Source of the DNA: Microbacterium sp. RU33B
GTDB taxonomy: Bacteria > Actinomycetota > Actinomycetes > Actinomycetales > Microbacteriaceae
DNA: 64,000 nt
NCBI RefSeq assembly: GCF_900155915.1
Contig: NZ_FTPO01000001.1
Span: 806,001 to 870,000 of the forward strand
Reading direction: 5' to 3'
Shown: positions 26,633 to 35,285 of the stretch, piece after piece
Numbering within the stretch: position 1 is the stretch's first letter
Layout: each line of letters starts with the position of its first letter
Translations under genes and position numbers: made by a program
The notes under the pieces: model-generated
Databases searched by the model: none
The model's input: only the letters and a program-made list of their open reading frames with translations
Told to the model about the DNA's origin: nothing

Positions 26633-28362
26633 GCCTCCACCCCCAGCTGCGACTCGACGATCTCGCGATACGTCTCGCTCGTCGCGAGGAGCTCCTCGTG
26701 GGTGCCGAGTCCCACCATCCGGCCGTCGTCGAGCACGACGATGCGGTCGGCCTCGGTGACGGTCGAGATGCGCTGGGCGACGACGATCTTGGTCACCTCA
26801 GGCAGCTCCCTCCACAGCGCCTGACGCAGACGGGCATCTGTCGTCAGATCCAGCGCCGAGAACGAGTCGTCGAACACCAGGATGTCGGGCTGGTGCACGA
26901 TCGCGCGGGCGATCGCGAGACGCTGGCGCTGACCGCCCGACACGTTCGTGCCGCCCTGCGAGATGCGGGCCTCGAGCCGACCGTCCATCTCGCGCACGAA
27001 GTCGGCGCCCTGTGCGATCTCGAGCGCGTGCCACAGCTCCGCGTCGGTGGCCTCTTCGCGCCCGAACCGGAGGTTCGAGGCGATCGTGCCGGTGAACAGG
27101 AACGGACGCTGCGGGACGAGGCCGATCGAACTCCACAGCCGATCGAGGTCGGCCCGGCGCACATCCACGCCGCCGACGCGCACTTCGCCTCCCGTGACGT
27201 CGAACAGGCGGGGGATGAGCGATATGAGAGTGGTCTTGCCGGATCCGGTCGAGCCGACGATCGCGACGGTCTCGCCACGCGCCGCGCCGAAGCTGATGCC
27301 CTGGAGCACGGGCGACTCGGCGCCGGGATAGCTGAACTCGACCCCGTCGAACTGCACGGTGCCGGGGGCGTCGAACACGCTCACCGGGTTCTCCGGCCGG
27401 ATGAGCGTGGTCTCGCTGTCGAGCACCTCCCCGATGCGCTCGGCTGAGACCGCCGCGCGGGGGATCATGATCGTCATGAACGTCGCCATCAGGACGCCCA
27501 TCAGGATCTGACCCACGTACTGCATGAAGGCGAACAGCGTGCCGATCTCGACCGTGCCGGCGTTCACCTGGATGCCGCCGAACCAGATGACCCCGATGAC
27601 CGTGAGGTTCAGCACGAGCATGGCGGCCGGGAACATCAGCACGAACAGCGAACCCACCTTGCGACCCACGATCATGATGTCGGTGTTCGCTCCGCGGAAG
27701 CGCTCCTCTTCGATGGGCTCGCGCACGAAGGCGCGCACCACGCGCACCCCCGTGAGCTGTTCCCGCATGATGCGGTTGACGGCGTCGAGCTTGGTCTGGA
27801 AGCTGCGGAAGAGCGGCACCATGCGGCTGATGAGGATCGCGACGAAGACGAGCAGCACCGGCACCGACACCGCGATCAGCCAGCTGAGGCCGACGTCCTG
27901 CTGCAGCGCCATGATGATGCCGCCGATCGCGAGCAGGGGAGCGGTGACGAGCATCGTCGCGCCCATCATCGCGAGCATCTGCACCTGCTGCACGTCGTTG
28001 GTGTTGCGGGTGATGAGCGAGCCGGGGCCGAACGTGGAGACCTCGCGCTCGGAGAACCCGCTGACGCGCTCGTAGACGTCGCGGCGGATGTCGCGACCCG
28101 CGCCCATCGCCGCGCGCGCGGCGAAGTAGGTCGCGATGACCGAGGCGACGATCTGGCCGAGCGAGATCGCGAGCATGAACGACCCTGTCGACCAGATGTA
28201 GGCGGTGTCGCCGCGCGCGACGCCCTGGTCGATGATGTCGGCGTTGAGGCGCGGCAGATAGAGCGATGCCATCGCGGAGGCGAACTGGAAGACGAGGATG
28301 CCGACCAGAAGCCAGCGATACGTCTTCAGATAGCGGATGAGGAGTCGTGCGAGCACGGGCAT
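26629..28362 (-). CDS. ABC exporter half, degenerate ATPase site
   Basis: The 577-residue partner of the next gene has six membrane helices (about residues 10-310) and an NBD with Walker A GSTGSGKTT and a canonical signature VSGGQ. In Walker B LVFDDSFSALD the catalytic glutamate is replaced by aspartate, as in the degenerate half of TM287/288-type exporters. I place the start at ATG 28362, which begins with MPVLARLLIRYLKTYRW, a typical exporter N-terminus. An in-frame ATG at 28461 would add 33 residues, and the RBS evidence is weak for both. Confidence 0.9.
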   Translation of the reverse strand: MPVLARLLIRYLKTYRWLLVGILVFQFASAMASLYLPRLNADIIDQGVARGDTAYIWSTGSFMLAISLGQIVASVIATYFAARAAMGAGRDIRRDVYERVSGFSEREVSTFGPGSLITRNTNDVQQVQMLAMMGATMLVTAPLLAIGGIIMALQQDVGLSWLIAVSVPVLLVFVAILISRMVPLFRSFQTKLDAVNRIMREQLTGVRVVRAFVREPIEEERFRGANTDIMIVGRKVGSLFVLMFPAAMLVLNLTVIGVIWFGGIQVNAGTVEIGTLFAFMQYVGQILMGVLMATFMTIMIPRAAVSAERIGEVLDSETTLIRPENPVSVFDAPGTVQFDGVEFSYPGAESPVLQGISFGAARGETVAIVGSTGSGKTTLISLIPRLFDVTGGEVRVGGVDVRRADLDRLWSSIGLVPQRPFLFTGTIASNLRFGREEATDAELWHALEIAQGADFVREMDGRLEARISQGGTNVSGGQRQRLAIARAIVHQPDILVFDDSFSALDLTTDARLRQALWRELPEVTKIVVAQRISTVTEADRIVVLDDGRMVGLGTHEELLATSETYREIVESQLGVEA

Positions 28363-28487
28363 CTCCCGGGAAGTGAGTGACGGGGCTGCGCCCGAAGTGG
28401 TCCTCGCGGTGTGCAGCGACTCGAGACCGAGCGCCTCCAGGCTACGCGCCGGGTCGGACATCGGCACGCACGAGACGGCCGACCGCG

Positions 28488-28493
28488 TAGGCT
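28488..28493 (+). promoter_or_regulatory. -10 element for the YaeQ-like gene
   Basis: TAGGCT with eight bases to the ATG at 28502. Confidence 0.55.
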
Positions 28494-28501
28494 CGGACGC
28501 T

Positions 28502-29041
28502 ATGGCCTCCGGCGCGACGATCCACACGTTCGAGATCGCTCTGGCGGATGTGGACCGGGGCGTCTACGAAGACCTCACCCTGCGTGTCGCGCGGCATCCC
28601 TCCGAGACGGATGCCTACATGATGACCCGCGTGCTCGCGTACTGTCTCGAGTTCGAGGAGGGCATCGTGTTCAGCGAGGGCATCTCCTCCGCCGACGAGC
28701 CCGCCGTGCTCGTGCGCGATCTCACGGGCCGCGTGACGGCGTGGATCGAGATCGGGTCGCCGGATGCCGGTCGCCTGCACTTCGGGAGCAAGCTCGCGGA
28801 CCGCACCACGGTCTACACGCACCGCGACCCCGCGAAGGTCGTCGCGACGTGGGCGGGCAAGCGCATCCACCAGGCCGAGGCGATCACGCTGCACAGCTTC
28901 GATCCGGGATTCATCGACGCCGCCGTCGCCGCTCTGCAGCGCCGCAACACCATGACCCTGTCGATCACCGAGCGTCAGCTCTACCTCGAGCTCAACGGCG
29001 TCTCGGCCAGCTCCGCCGTGCACGATCACCCGATCGAGTGA
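28502..29041 (+). CDS. YaeQ family protein
   Basis: The 179-residue product fits the YaeQ family in length. It starts ATIHTFEIALADVDRGVYEDL, followed by RVARHPSETDAYMMTRVLAYCLEFEEGIVFS and the conserved acidic IEIGSPDAGRLH. The YaeQ fold resembles PD-(D/E)XK nucleases, and the motif D...E (about residues 57-90) and K (near 98) could make such a site. No activity is established for bacterial YaeQ. The start is ATG 28502; the longer reading from 28337 begins in the divergent ABC promoter region. Confidence 0.88.
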   Translation: MASGATIHTFEIALADVDRGVYEDLTLRVARHPSETDAYMMTRVLAYCLEFEEGIVFSEGISSADEPAVLVRDLTGRVTAWIEIGSPDAGRLHFGSKLADRTTVYTHRDPAKVVATWAGKRIHQAEAITLHSFDPGFIDAAVAALQRRNTMTLSITERQLYLELNGVSASSAVHDHPIE

Positions 29042-29079
29042 TCGCCGGGAGGGGGACGGGAACGGGTACGCGCGCGGCG

Positions 29080-29085
29080 TAGGCT
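29080..29085 (+). promoter_or_regulatory. -10 element for the 29123 gene
   Basis: TAGGCT, leader of about 30 bases, AAGGAG at 29107-29112. Confidence 0.5.
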
Positions 29086-29122
29086 GGCTCCCTACGCGTC
29101 GACGCGAAGGAGCCCCGAACCG

Positions 29123-30385
29123 ATGAGCCTCGACCTCCTCGCCGCACCCCCCGCGGCGGACACCGTCCTCGGCGATCGTCGCGGCTCCCGGCCGTGGCAC
29201 GATCCCGCCGCCTACTGGCGCTCCCGCACAGCAGCCGTCGCCGGGATCTCGGGTCCTGTCGCGACGATCGACGTGGGCGCCCTCCGCTACAACGCGCTCG
29301 ACATGCTCGTGCGCGCGAGCGGCGTGCCGATCCGCGTCGCCAGCAAGTCCGTGCGCGTGCGCGACGTGGTCGATGCGACCCTCGCGCTGCCTGGCTACCA
29401 CGGCATCCTGGCGTTCACGCTGCCCGAGGCGCTCTGGCTCTCCGAGACCGTCGAGGACGTCGTTCTCGGGTATCCGACGGTCGATCGAGCCGCGATCGCG
29501 GCGCTCGGCGCCGACGAGAGGGCCGCCCGGCGTGTGACGCTGATGGTGGACGACCTCGCGCAGCTCGACCTCGTCGACGCGGTCGTCGCTCCCGGATCCC
29601 GGGCCGAGATCCGCGTCGCGATCGAGGCGGATGCCTCATGGCGCGCGCCCGGTCCGCTCGGCCACATCGGGGTGCGGCGATCGCCGGTGCACGAGCCGGC
29701 GGAGGTCGCGAACCTCGATCGGGCGATCGCGGCGAGACCCGGCTTCCGCCTGGTCGGACTCATGATGTACGAGGCCCAGATCGCCGGGCAGGGCGATGCG
29801 ACGGGATCGGGCGACGGCGTTATCCGCTGGATGCAGCGGCGCTCGTCCGCCGAGCTGCTCGATCGCCGCGCGGCCATCGTGCAGGCGCTGCGCGACATCG
29901 CGCCGCTCGAGTTCGTCAACGGCGGAGGAACCGGGTCGCTCGAGTTCACGGCATCCGATCAGGCCGTCACCGAACTCACCGCCGGCAGCGGCCTGCTCGC
30001 CGGTCACCTCTTCGACGGCTACCGGGGATTCGATCTGGCACCCGCCGCCGCCTTCTCGCTCGAGGTCGTGCGCAAACCCACGGCCGACATCGCCACCGTG
30101 CTCGGCGGCGGCTGGATCGCGTCCGGGCCCCCGCTGGCCTCGCGTCAGCCGCTTCCGGTCTGGCCGGCGGGGCTGACGACGCTCGCCCGCGAGGGCGCGG
30201 GCGAAGTGCAGACCCCGCTTCAGGGCGAGGCGGCCCGGACCCTCGCGGTCGGCGACCGTGTGTGGTTCCGTCACGCCAAGAGCGGTGAGCTGGCCGAGCG
30301 CGTCGACCGGTACCTGCTCGTGGAGGGCGATCGCATCGTCGGCGACACGCCGACCTACCGAGGCGAAGGGAAGACGTTCCTGTGA
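29123..30385 (+). CDS. PLP fold-III enzyme, D-threonine aldolase-like
   Basis: The 420-residue product has the alanine-racemase-like TIM-barrel layout. The PLP lysine is in the strand VASKSVRVRDV (about residues 72-82). DVGALRYN precedes it, and metal/PLP contacts are suggested by HIGVRRSPVHEPAEV and FVNGGGTGSLEFT. A beta-rich C-terminal domain ends the protein. The family includes D-threonine aldolases and D-amino acid deaminases; the substrate here is not determined. AAGGAG supports the ATG. The stop overlaps the following FAD oxidase by GTGA, implying coupled translation and perhaps one pathway. Confidence 0.8.
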   Translation: MSLDLLAAPPAADTVLGDRRGSRPWHDPAAYWRSRTAAVAGISGPVATIDVGALRYNALDMLVRASGVPIRVASKSVRVRDVVDATLALPGYHGILAFTLPEALWLSETVEDVVLGYPTVDRAAIAALGADERAARRVTLMVDDLAQLDLVDAVVAPGSRAEIRVAIEADASWRAPGPLGHIGVRRSPVHEPAEVANLDRAIAARPGFRLVGLMMYEAQIAGQGDATGSGDGVIRWMQRRSSAELLDRRAAIVQALRDIAPLEFVNGGGTGSLEFTASDQAVTELTAGSGLLAGHLFDGYRGFDLAPAAAFSLEVVRKPTADIATVLGGGWIASGPPLASRQPLPVWPAGLTTLAREGAGEVQTPLQGEAARTLAVGDRVWFRHAKSGELAERVDRYLLVEGDRIVGDTPTYRGEGKTFL

Positions 30386-31695
30386 CCCGACCGGGCGGAG
30401 TGTGGGAGAACTGGGGCCGATCGGCCAGAGTGCGCCCGCAGGCGGTGGAATTCCCGGGCTCGACCGACGCGGTGCAGCGCGCCGTGCAGGCGGCCGCCCG
30501 GAAGGGCCGGCGTCTCAAGGCCGTCGGCGCGGGCCACAGCTTCACCGGGATCGCCGTCGCGCCGGGCGTGCTGCTCGACCTCAGCGACCTCACCGGCGTC
30601 GTCTCGGTCGATCGCGAGCGCTCCCGGGTGACGCTGCGCGCCGGCACGAGGCTGCACCAGATCCCCCGTCTGCTCGCACCCTTCGGCCTGGCGATGCAGA
30701 ACCTCGGCGACATCGACCGCCAGTCGCTCGCCGGTGCGACCTCGACGGGCACTCACGGGACGGGGGCGCGCTTCGGCGGCATCGCGACCCAGATCACCGC
30801 CGCCACTCTCGTGACCGCCGACGGCGACCTCCTCGTCGTCGACGAGCACCAGAACACCGAGATGCTCCCCGCCGTCGCCCTCGGGCTCGGCGCCCTCGGC
30901 ATCCTGGTCGAGATCACCGTGCAGTGCGTCCCGGCATTCCTGCTGCACGCCGTCGAGCATCCGGAGCCCCTCGACGATGTGCTCGCCACGCTCGACGACC
31001 GCGCCGCCTCGAACGATCACTTCGAGTTCTACTGGTTCCCGCACACCGACGTGGCGCTGACGAAGTCCAATACGCGCCTCCCGGAGTCCGCCCCGCGCCA
31101 CCCGCTGCCGAGAGCGGGGAAGTGGCTCGACGAGACGCTCCTGGCCAACGGCGTCTACCGGGTCGTCTGCGGCGCCGCGACGACCGTGCCTGCGATCGTG
31201 CCGCCGTTCTCCCGGCTCGCCGTGCGGCTCACGGGCGACCGCGAGTACACGGATGTCTCGACGAAGGTGTTCACGCAGAGCCGGACCGTCCGCTTCCGCG
31301 AGATGGAGTACGCGCTCCCCGCCGAGAACGTGCGTCCCGCGTTCGACGCGCTGCGCGCGCTCATCGACGAGCGCGGCTGGCGCATCTCCTTCCCGATCGA
31401 GGTGCGCTTCGCCGCGCGCGACGACCTGTGGATGTCGACGGCGCACGGCCGGGCATCCGGCTACATCGCCGTCCATCGCTATTGGCGCGAGAACCCCACC
31501 GACTACTTCGAAGCCGTCGAGAACATCATGACGTCGTTCGGCGGTCGGCCTCACTGGGGCAAGATGCACACGCAGGATGCCGCGTCGCTGCGGGAGCGGT
31601 ACCCCCGCTTCGACGACTTCGTCGCGCTCCGTGATCGGCTCGACCCGGATCGCATGTTCCAGAACACCTACCTCGAGCGCGTGCTGGGTGCGTAG
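30382..31695 (+). CDS. FAD-linked oxidase, alditol/arabinonolactone type
   Basis: The 437-residue oxidase has the vanillyl-alcohol-oxidase-type N-terminal FAD domain. The segment AVGAGHSFTGIAVAPG near residues 46-61 carries the histidine that forms the covalent FAD link in this branch. SLAGATSTGTHGTGA is near 113-127. The C-terminal substrate domain carries the D-arabinono-1,4-lactone oxidase hallmark HWGKMH near 390. Relatives oxidise alditols or aldonolactones with O2, giving H2O2. It begins at a GTG overlapping the upstream gene. Confidence 0.88.
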   Translation: MTRPGGVWENWGRSARVRPQAVEFPGSTDAVQRAVQAAARKGRRLKAVGAGHSFTGIAVAPGVLLDLSDLTGVVSVDRERSRVTLRAGTRLHQIPRLLAPFGLAMQNLGDIDRQSLAGATSTGTHGTGARFGGIATQITAATLVTADGDLLVVDEHQNTEMLPAVALGLGALGILVEITVQCVPAFLLHAVEHPEPLDDVLATLDDRAASNDHFEFYWFPHTDVALTKSNTRLPESAPRHPLPRAGKWLDETLLANGVYRVVCGAATTVPAIVPPFSRLAVRLTGDREYTDVSTKVFTQSRTVRFREMEYALPAENVRPAFDALRALIDERGWRISFPIEVRFAARDDLWMSTAHGRASGYIAVHRYWRENPTDYFEAVENIMTSFGGRPHWGKMHTQDAASLRERYPRFDDFVALRDRLDPDRMFQNTYLERVLGA

Positions 31696-31743
31696 GTGCT
31701 GAGAGTCCGGCGTGAGGGGATCATGCCGTCGGGGTCGCGTCGC

Positions 31744-31749
31744 TAGGAT
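31744..31749 (+). promoter_or_regulatory. -10 element, leaderless lemA promoter
   Basis: TAGGAT, then GAGGCC, then ATG 31756. The spacer GAGGCC is not used as a Shine-Dalgarno at this distance. Confidence 0.65.
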
Positions 31750-31755
31750 GAGGCC

Positions 31756-32322
31756 ATGGAGTGGCTGATCCCTGTCCTCATCGTCGTGGCGCTCGTCGTC
31801 ATCGTCGGAATCTACCTGTGGGCGACCTACAACTCGCTCGTCGCGCTGAACGTGCGCGTCGACGAGGCGTGGAGCGACATCACCGTGCAGCTCAAGCGTC
31901 GTGCCGACCTGCTGCCGAACCTCATCGAGGCGGTGAAGGGATACGCCGCCCACGAGAAGGCGGTGTTCGAGAACGTCACGCGCGCACGGGCCGAGACGCT
32001 GAGCGCCGGCGGACCCGCGGAGGCGGGGGTGGCCGAGGGGCACATGCAGCAGGCTCTGAAGTCGATCTTCGCGGTCGCCGAGGCCTACCCGCAGCTGCAG
32101 GCCAGCCAGAACTTCCTGCAGCTCCAGCAGTCGATCGTCGACACCGAGGACAAGATCCAGGCGTCGCGCCGGTTCTACAACGGTGGAGTGCGCGAACTGA
32201 ACACCAAGATCAAGGTGTTCCCGAACAACCTGTTCGCCCGCAACCTCGGCTTCAACGAACGCGAGTTCTTCGAGGTCGTCGACGGCGCTGCGATCGCCGA
32301 GCCGCCGCGAGTGCAGTTCTGA
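31756..32322 (+). CDS. lemA: LemA family protein
   Basis: The 188-residue single-pass protein has an N-terminal membrane helix (about residues 2-22). The LemA domain follows with ATYNSLVALNVRVDEAWSDITVQLKRR and a long antiparallel helical bundle. It ends with the conserved NLGFNEREFFEV. LemA proteins are commonly encoded next to membrane M48 proteases, as here. The function is unknown. Confidence 0.95.
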   Translation: MEWLIPVLIVVALVVIVGIYLWATYNSLVALNVRVDEAWSDITVQLKRRADLLPNLIEAVKGYAAHEKAVFENVTRARAETLSAGGPAEAGVAEGHMQQALKSIFAVAEAYPQLQASQNFLQLQQSIVDTEDKIQASRRFYNGGVRELNTKIKVFPNNLFARNLGFNEREFFEVVDGAAIAEPPRVQF

Positions 32323-32345
32323 CATCTTCCGCCCGGGGCTGACCG

Positions 32346-33227
32346 GTGTACAGCGCCATCGCGCGCAACAAGCGCAACACGTGGTTCATCCTCGGCGGCT
32401 TCATCGTCGCGCTCGGCCTCATCGGCCTGGCGGCCGGCTGGCTCGCCGGGAGCAACTGGTGGATCACCGCGTTCGTCCTGATCTTCGCGGCGGGCTACGC
32501 CACGGTGCAGTACTTCGTCGCCGACAAGGAGGCGCTCGCTCTGGCGGGGGCCGTTCCCGTGACGCAGGCCGAGGCGCCTCGGTTCCACCGACTGGTCGAG
32601 AACCTGTGCATCACGACGGGCACGCCGATGCCGAAGCTGTACGTCGTCGAGGATGCCGCGCCGAACGCGTTCGCGACCGGACGCACGCCCGACGAGGCCG
32701 CGATCACCGTGACGACGGGGCTGTTCGAACTCATGACGGACCGTGAGCTCGAGGGCGTGCTCGGGCACGAGCTCGGGCACATCCGCAACTACGACATCCG
32801 CGTCTCCCTCATCGTGTTCGGGCTCGTCGTCGCCGTCGGCCTGCTCGCCGACATCGCGATGCGCGTCGCCTTCTTCGGCCGCCGCGGCGGGAACGGCCAG
32901 GCCCAGATCTTCTTCGTCCTGTTCGGCGTCGTGGCCGCGATCGTCGCTCCGATCCTGGCGGGCGCGGTGCAGTCCGCCATCTCCCGTCAGCGCGAGTACC
33001 TCGCGGATGCCACGAGCGCCATGACGACGCGCGATCCCGACGGGCTCGCGTCGGCCCTGCAGAAGCTGGGCGAGCACGGGCAGCCCCTGCAGAAGGCGAA
33101 CACGTCGATGGCGCATCTGTGGATCGCCGATCCGCTGCGCCCGGGGATGCTCACGAGGATGTTCTCGACGCATCCCTCGATCCCCGATCGGATCGCGCGG
33201 CTGCAGAAGATCGGCGGGGAGTTCTAG
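32346..33227 (+). CDS. htpX: M48 membrane metalloprotease, HtpX-like
   Basis: Zinc protease of the membrane stress-response class. The 293-residue product has two N-terminal membrane helices (about residues 12-33 and 37-56), the active-site motif GHELGH followed by IRN near 139-147, two further helices (about 155-175 and 195-215), and the third zinc ligand Glu in QREYLADATSA near 221. It ends with a conserved THPSIPDRIARL. The start is GTG 32346, 23 bases after lemA. It probably degrades misfolded membrane proteins, with LemA as a partner of unknown role. Confidence 0.93.
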   Translation: MYSAIARNKRNTWFILGGFIVALGLIGLAAGWLAGSNWWITAFVLIFAAGYATVQYFVADKEALALAGAVPVTQAEAPRFHRLVENLCITTGTPMPKLYVVEDAAPNAFATGRTPDEAAITVTTGLFELMTDRELEGVLGHELGHIRNYDIRVSLIVFGLVVAVGLLADIAMRVAFFGRRGGNGQAQIFFVLFGVVAAIVAPILAGAVQSAISRQREYLADATSAMTTRDPDGLASALQKLGEHGQPLQKANTSMAHLWIADPLRPGMLTRMFSTHPSIPDRIARLQKIGGEF

Positions 33228-33229
33228 GC

Positions 33230-34324
33230 GTGCTGCGCCTGTCCGCCGAAGACGCGCGACGGCTCGCCGTGCGGGCGCAGCTGCTCGCCGCCGATCGGCC
33301 CGCCGGCATCGTCGAGACGATCTACGGTCTGACCGTGGTCAACATCGAGCCGACGAAGGCCGTCGCCCCGAGCGCCGATCTGATCCTGTGGTCGCGCCTG
33401 GGATGGCCGTACCAGAACGCCGACCTCGTGCAGGCGGAGCAGGTCGACCGCGACGCGTTCGAGTGGGGCGGACTCTACCGCCTGATGTCGGACCTGCCGC
33501 TCCTGCGGCACGAGATGGCCGCGCGGCCGAGATACGCCGACGCGCGGGAGTGGGTCGAGGTCAACGACCGCTTCCGCCTCGACGTGCTCGCTCGGCTGCG
33601 CGATGACGGGCCGCTGCACGCGGCCGAGATCGCCGACACGGCGCAGCGGTCGTGGCGGTCGACCGGGTGGACCAACAACCGAAACGCGTCGCAGATGCTC
33701 GAGATCCTGACCGGCATGGGACAGGTGGCGGTGTGGGGTCGCGACGCGAAGGGCCGCCTGTTCGATCTCGCCGAGCGGATCTATCCGACCGATCTTCCCG
33801 ACATCCCGGTGGAGGAGGCCGCGCGCGAGCGCGCGGAGCGCCGCCTGGGCTCGCTCGGCATCGCGCGGGCGAAGTCGGTCGCTCAGCCCGTCGAGCCGGT
33901 CGACGTGGGCACGGTGGGGGAGGAGGCCGTCGTCGACGGTGTGCCGGGGACGTGGCGGGTGGATGCGGCGGCCCTCGGCGATGCATCGGCTTTCGCGCCG
34001 CGCACCGCCCTGCTCTCGCCGTTCGACCGTCTCGTCTTCGACCGTGACCGCCTCGCCGACCTCTTCGGGTACGAGTACCTCCTGGAGATGTACAAGCCGG
34101 CGGCGAAGCGCCGCTGGGGGTACTTCGCCCTCCCGATCCTGCACGGCGACCGCTTCGTCGGAAAGCTCGACGCGAAGGCCGACCACAAGGCCGGAGCGCT
34201 CGTCGTGACGGCGGTGCACGAAGACGTCCCGTTCGACGAGTCGACCACGGAGGCCGTGCACGCCGAGATCGCGGAGCTCGCCCGCTGGCTGGGTCTCGAG
34301 GTGCGGGGCGTGCCCGGAACCTGA
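33230..34324 (+). CDS. YcaQ-like winged-helix protein, catalytic motif absent
   Basis: The 364-residue product matches the HTH_42 (YcaQ/AlkZ) family: DARRLAVRAQLLA at the N-terminus, three tandem winged-helix units, and the conserved LLSPFDRLVFDRDRLADLFGYEYLLEMYKPAAKRRWGYF region near 260-300. Active family members excise alkylated or cross-linked bases using a Gln-x-Asp/Gln motif. At that place here the sequence reads VVNIEPTKAV, so the motif is lost and the catalytic role is doubtful. GTG 33230 immediately follows the M48 stop. It is convergent with the next gene. Confidence 0.85.
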   Translation: MLRLSAEDARRLAVRAQLLAADRPAGIVETIYGLTVVNIEPTKAVAPSADLILWSRLGWPYQNADLVQAEQVDRDAFEWGGLYRLMSDLPLLRHEMAARPRYADAREWVEVNDRFRLDVLARLRDDGPLHAAEIADTAQRSWRSTGWTNNRNASQMLEILTGMGQVAVWGRDAKGRLFDLAERIYPTDLPDIPVEEAARERAERRLGSLGIARAKSVAQPVEPVDVGTVGEEAVVDGVPGTWRVDAAALGDASAFAPRTALLSPFDRLVFDRDRLADLFGYEYLLEMYKPAAKRRWGYFALPILHGDRFVGKLDAKADHKAGALVVTAVHEDVPFDESTTEAVHAEIAELARWLGLEVRGVPGT

Positions 34325-34377
34325 CCCGCGTCGTCGCCGTCGTCCCGGCGCGCGCGTCGAGCACGACGCGGTGTCAG
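34321..34377. terminator. Large hairpin bearing both stop codons of convergent genes
   Basis: Outer stem CTGAC-CCGCGTCGT (34321-34334) pairs with ACGACGCGG-T-GTCAG (34363-34377) apart from one bulged T. The inner CGCCG/CGGCG can form a second stem. The stop TGA of the left gene and the stop of the right gene lie inside the stem. No T-tract. Confidence 0.65.
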
Positions 34378-35285
34378 TCGACGGAGAGCACCATGTCGTC
34401 ACCGGTGAAGGCGACCGTGCCGCGCAGCGCCCAGTCGTCGGCGCGGTACGTGACGGTCTGCGCGGCCCCGTCGCGCGTGGTGCCCGTGGCGGTCGCGACG
34501 AGGACGCCGCCGGTCGCAGCGAACGTGCGGGCATCGGCCGAGAAGGCGACGACAGGCATCGCGTCGATGCGGAACGCGATGCTCGAGAGTGCGCCGAGGT
34601 CGGCCGCCCACGGCACGCGGATGCCGCAGTTCTCCGGCACCGTCGACGCGGGTGCGGCGCAGGCCGTCGCGTACGCGTCGATCTGCTCCTGGGCGCTCGC
34701 GGTCGCGTCGGGGGAGAGGGATGCCTCGACCGCGACCTCCTGCGAGGAGCCCGGGAGCACGATCACCGTGGCCGACCCCGCCAGGATGCCGCTCGGAGCC
34801 GCCGCGACGTCGTAGACGGCCGGGAAGAGCGATGTCGTGGCCGACGCGGGTGTGAGCACTCCGCCGACGTGGAGCGCGTCGCCGATCGTGGTGGTCGGAG
34901 TGAGGGCGCCCAGCGCGTCGGGCGCGATGCGCCACCCTCCCTCGGTCTCGACCAGGCCGAATGAGGCCTCCTGAGCCGCGCCGTCGAGATCGAACGCGAC
35001 GTCGGCGCGGGTGGTGCCCTCCTCGACCGCGCCGATGCTCACCACGGCGGGGTCGGTGAGCAATCCGACGGCTCCCTCGAGGGCGTCCGCGGCAGCGGCC
35101 TCCGGCGGATCCTCGAGGAACGTCGCGGCGCGCGCGCCGTCGCCTGCTGCGAGGGCGGCGAGGAAGTCGCCGGCGACGACATCGGGGCCGGGGGAGCGCG
35201 ATGCGAACCACCAGACCGCTGCGCCGCCGCCCACGAGCAGCGCCGCGGCTCCCGCCGCGATCGCGACGACGGCTGCGCGCTTCAC
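34374..35285 (-). CDS. Exported membrane-anchored protein of unknown function
   Basis: The 303-residue product has an uncleaved signal-anchor helix (about residues 4-26) followed by an extracytosolic region. Residues 35-140 look like an NTF2-like DUF4878 domain with alternating helix and strand (FLAALAAGDGARAATFLED, then IGAVEEGTTRADVAFDLDG). The rest is a beta-rich domain with the only pair of cysteines (ACAAP..PENCGI, about 215-229), probably forming a disulfide. No catalytic motif is visible. GTG 35285 overlaps the upstream YcaQ gene's stop by GTGA, so it is co-transcribed with it. Confidence 0.7.
   Translation of the reverse strand: MKRAAVVAIAAGAAALLVGGGAAVWWFASRSPGPDVVAGDFLAALAAGDGARAATFLEDPPEAAAADALEGAVGLLTDPAVVSIGAVEEGTTRADVAFDLDGAAQEASFGLVETEGGWRIAPDALGALTPTTTIGDALHVGGVLTPASATTSLFPAVYDVAAAPSGILAGSATVIVLPGSSQEVAVEASLSPDATASAQEQIDAYATACAAPASTVPENCGIRVPWAADLGALSSIAFRIDAMPVVAFSADARTFAATGGVLVATATGTTRDGAAQTVTYRADDWALRGTVAFTGDDMVLSVD

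Noticed and set aside
29650..30274. Opposite-strand frame under the D-threonine-aldolase-like gene
   Set aside because: The family motifs are on the plus strand, and the opposite frame has no start signal or domain.
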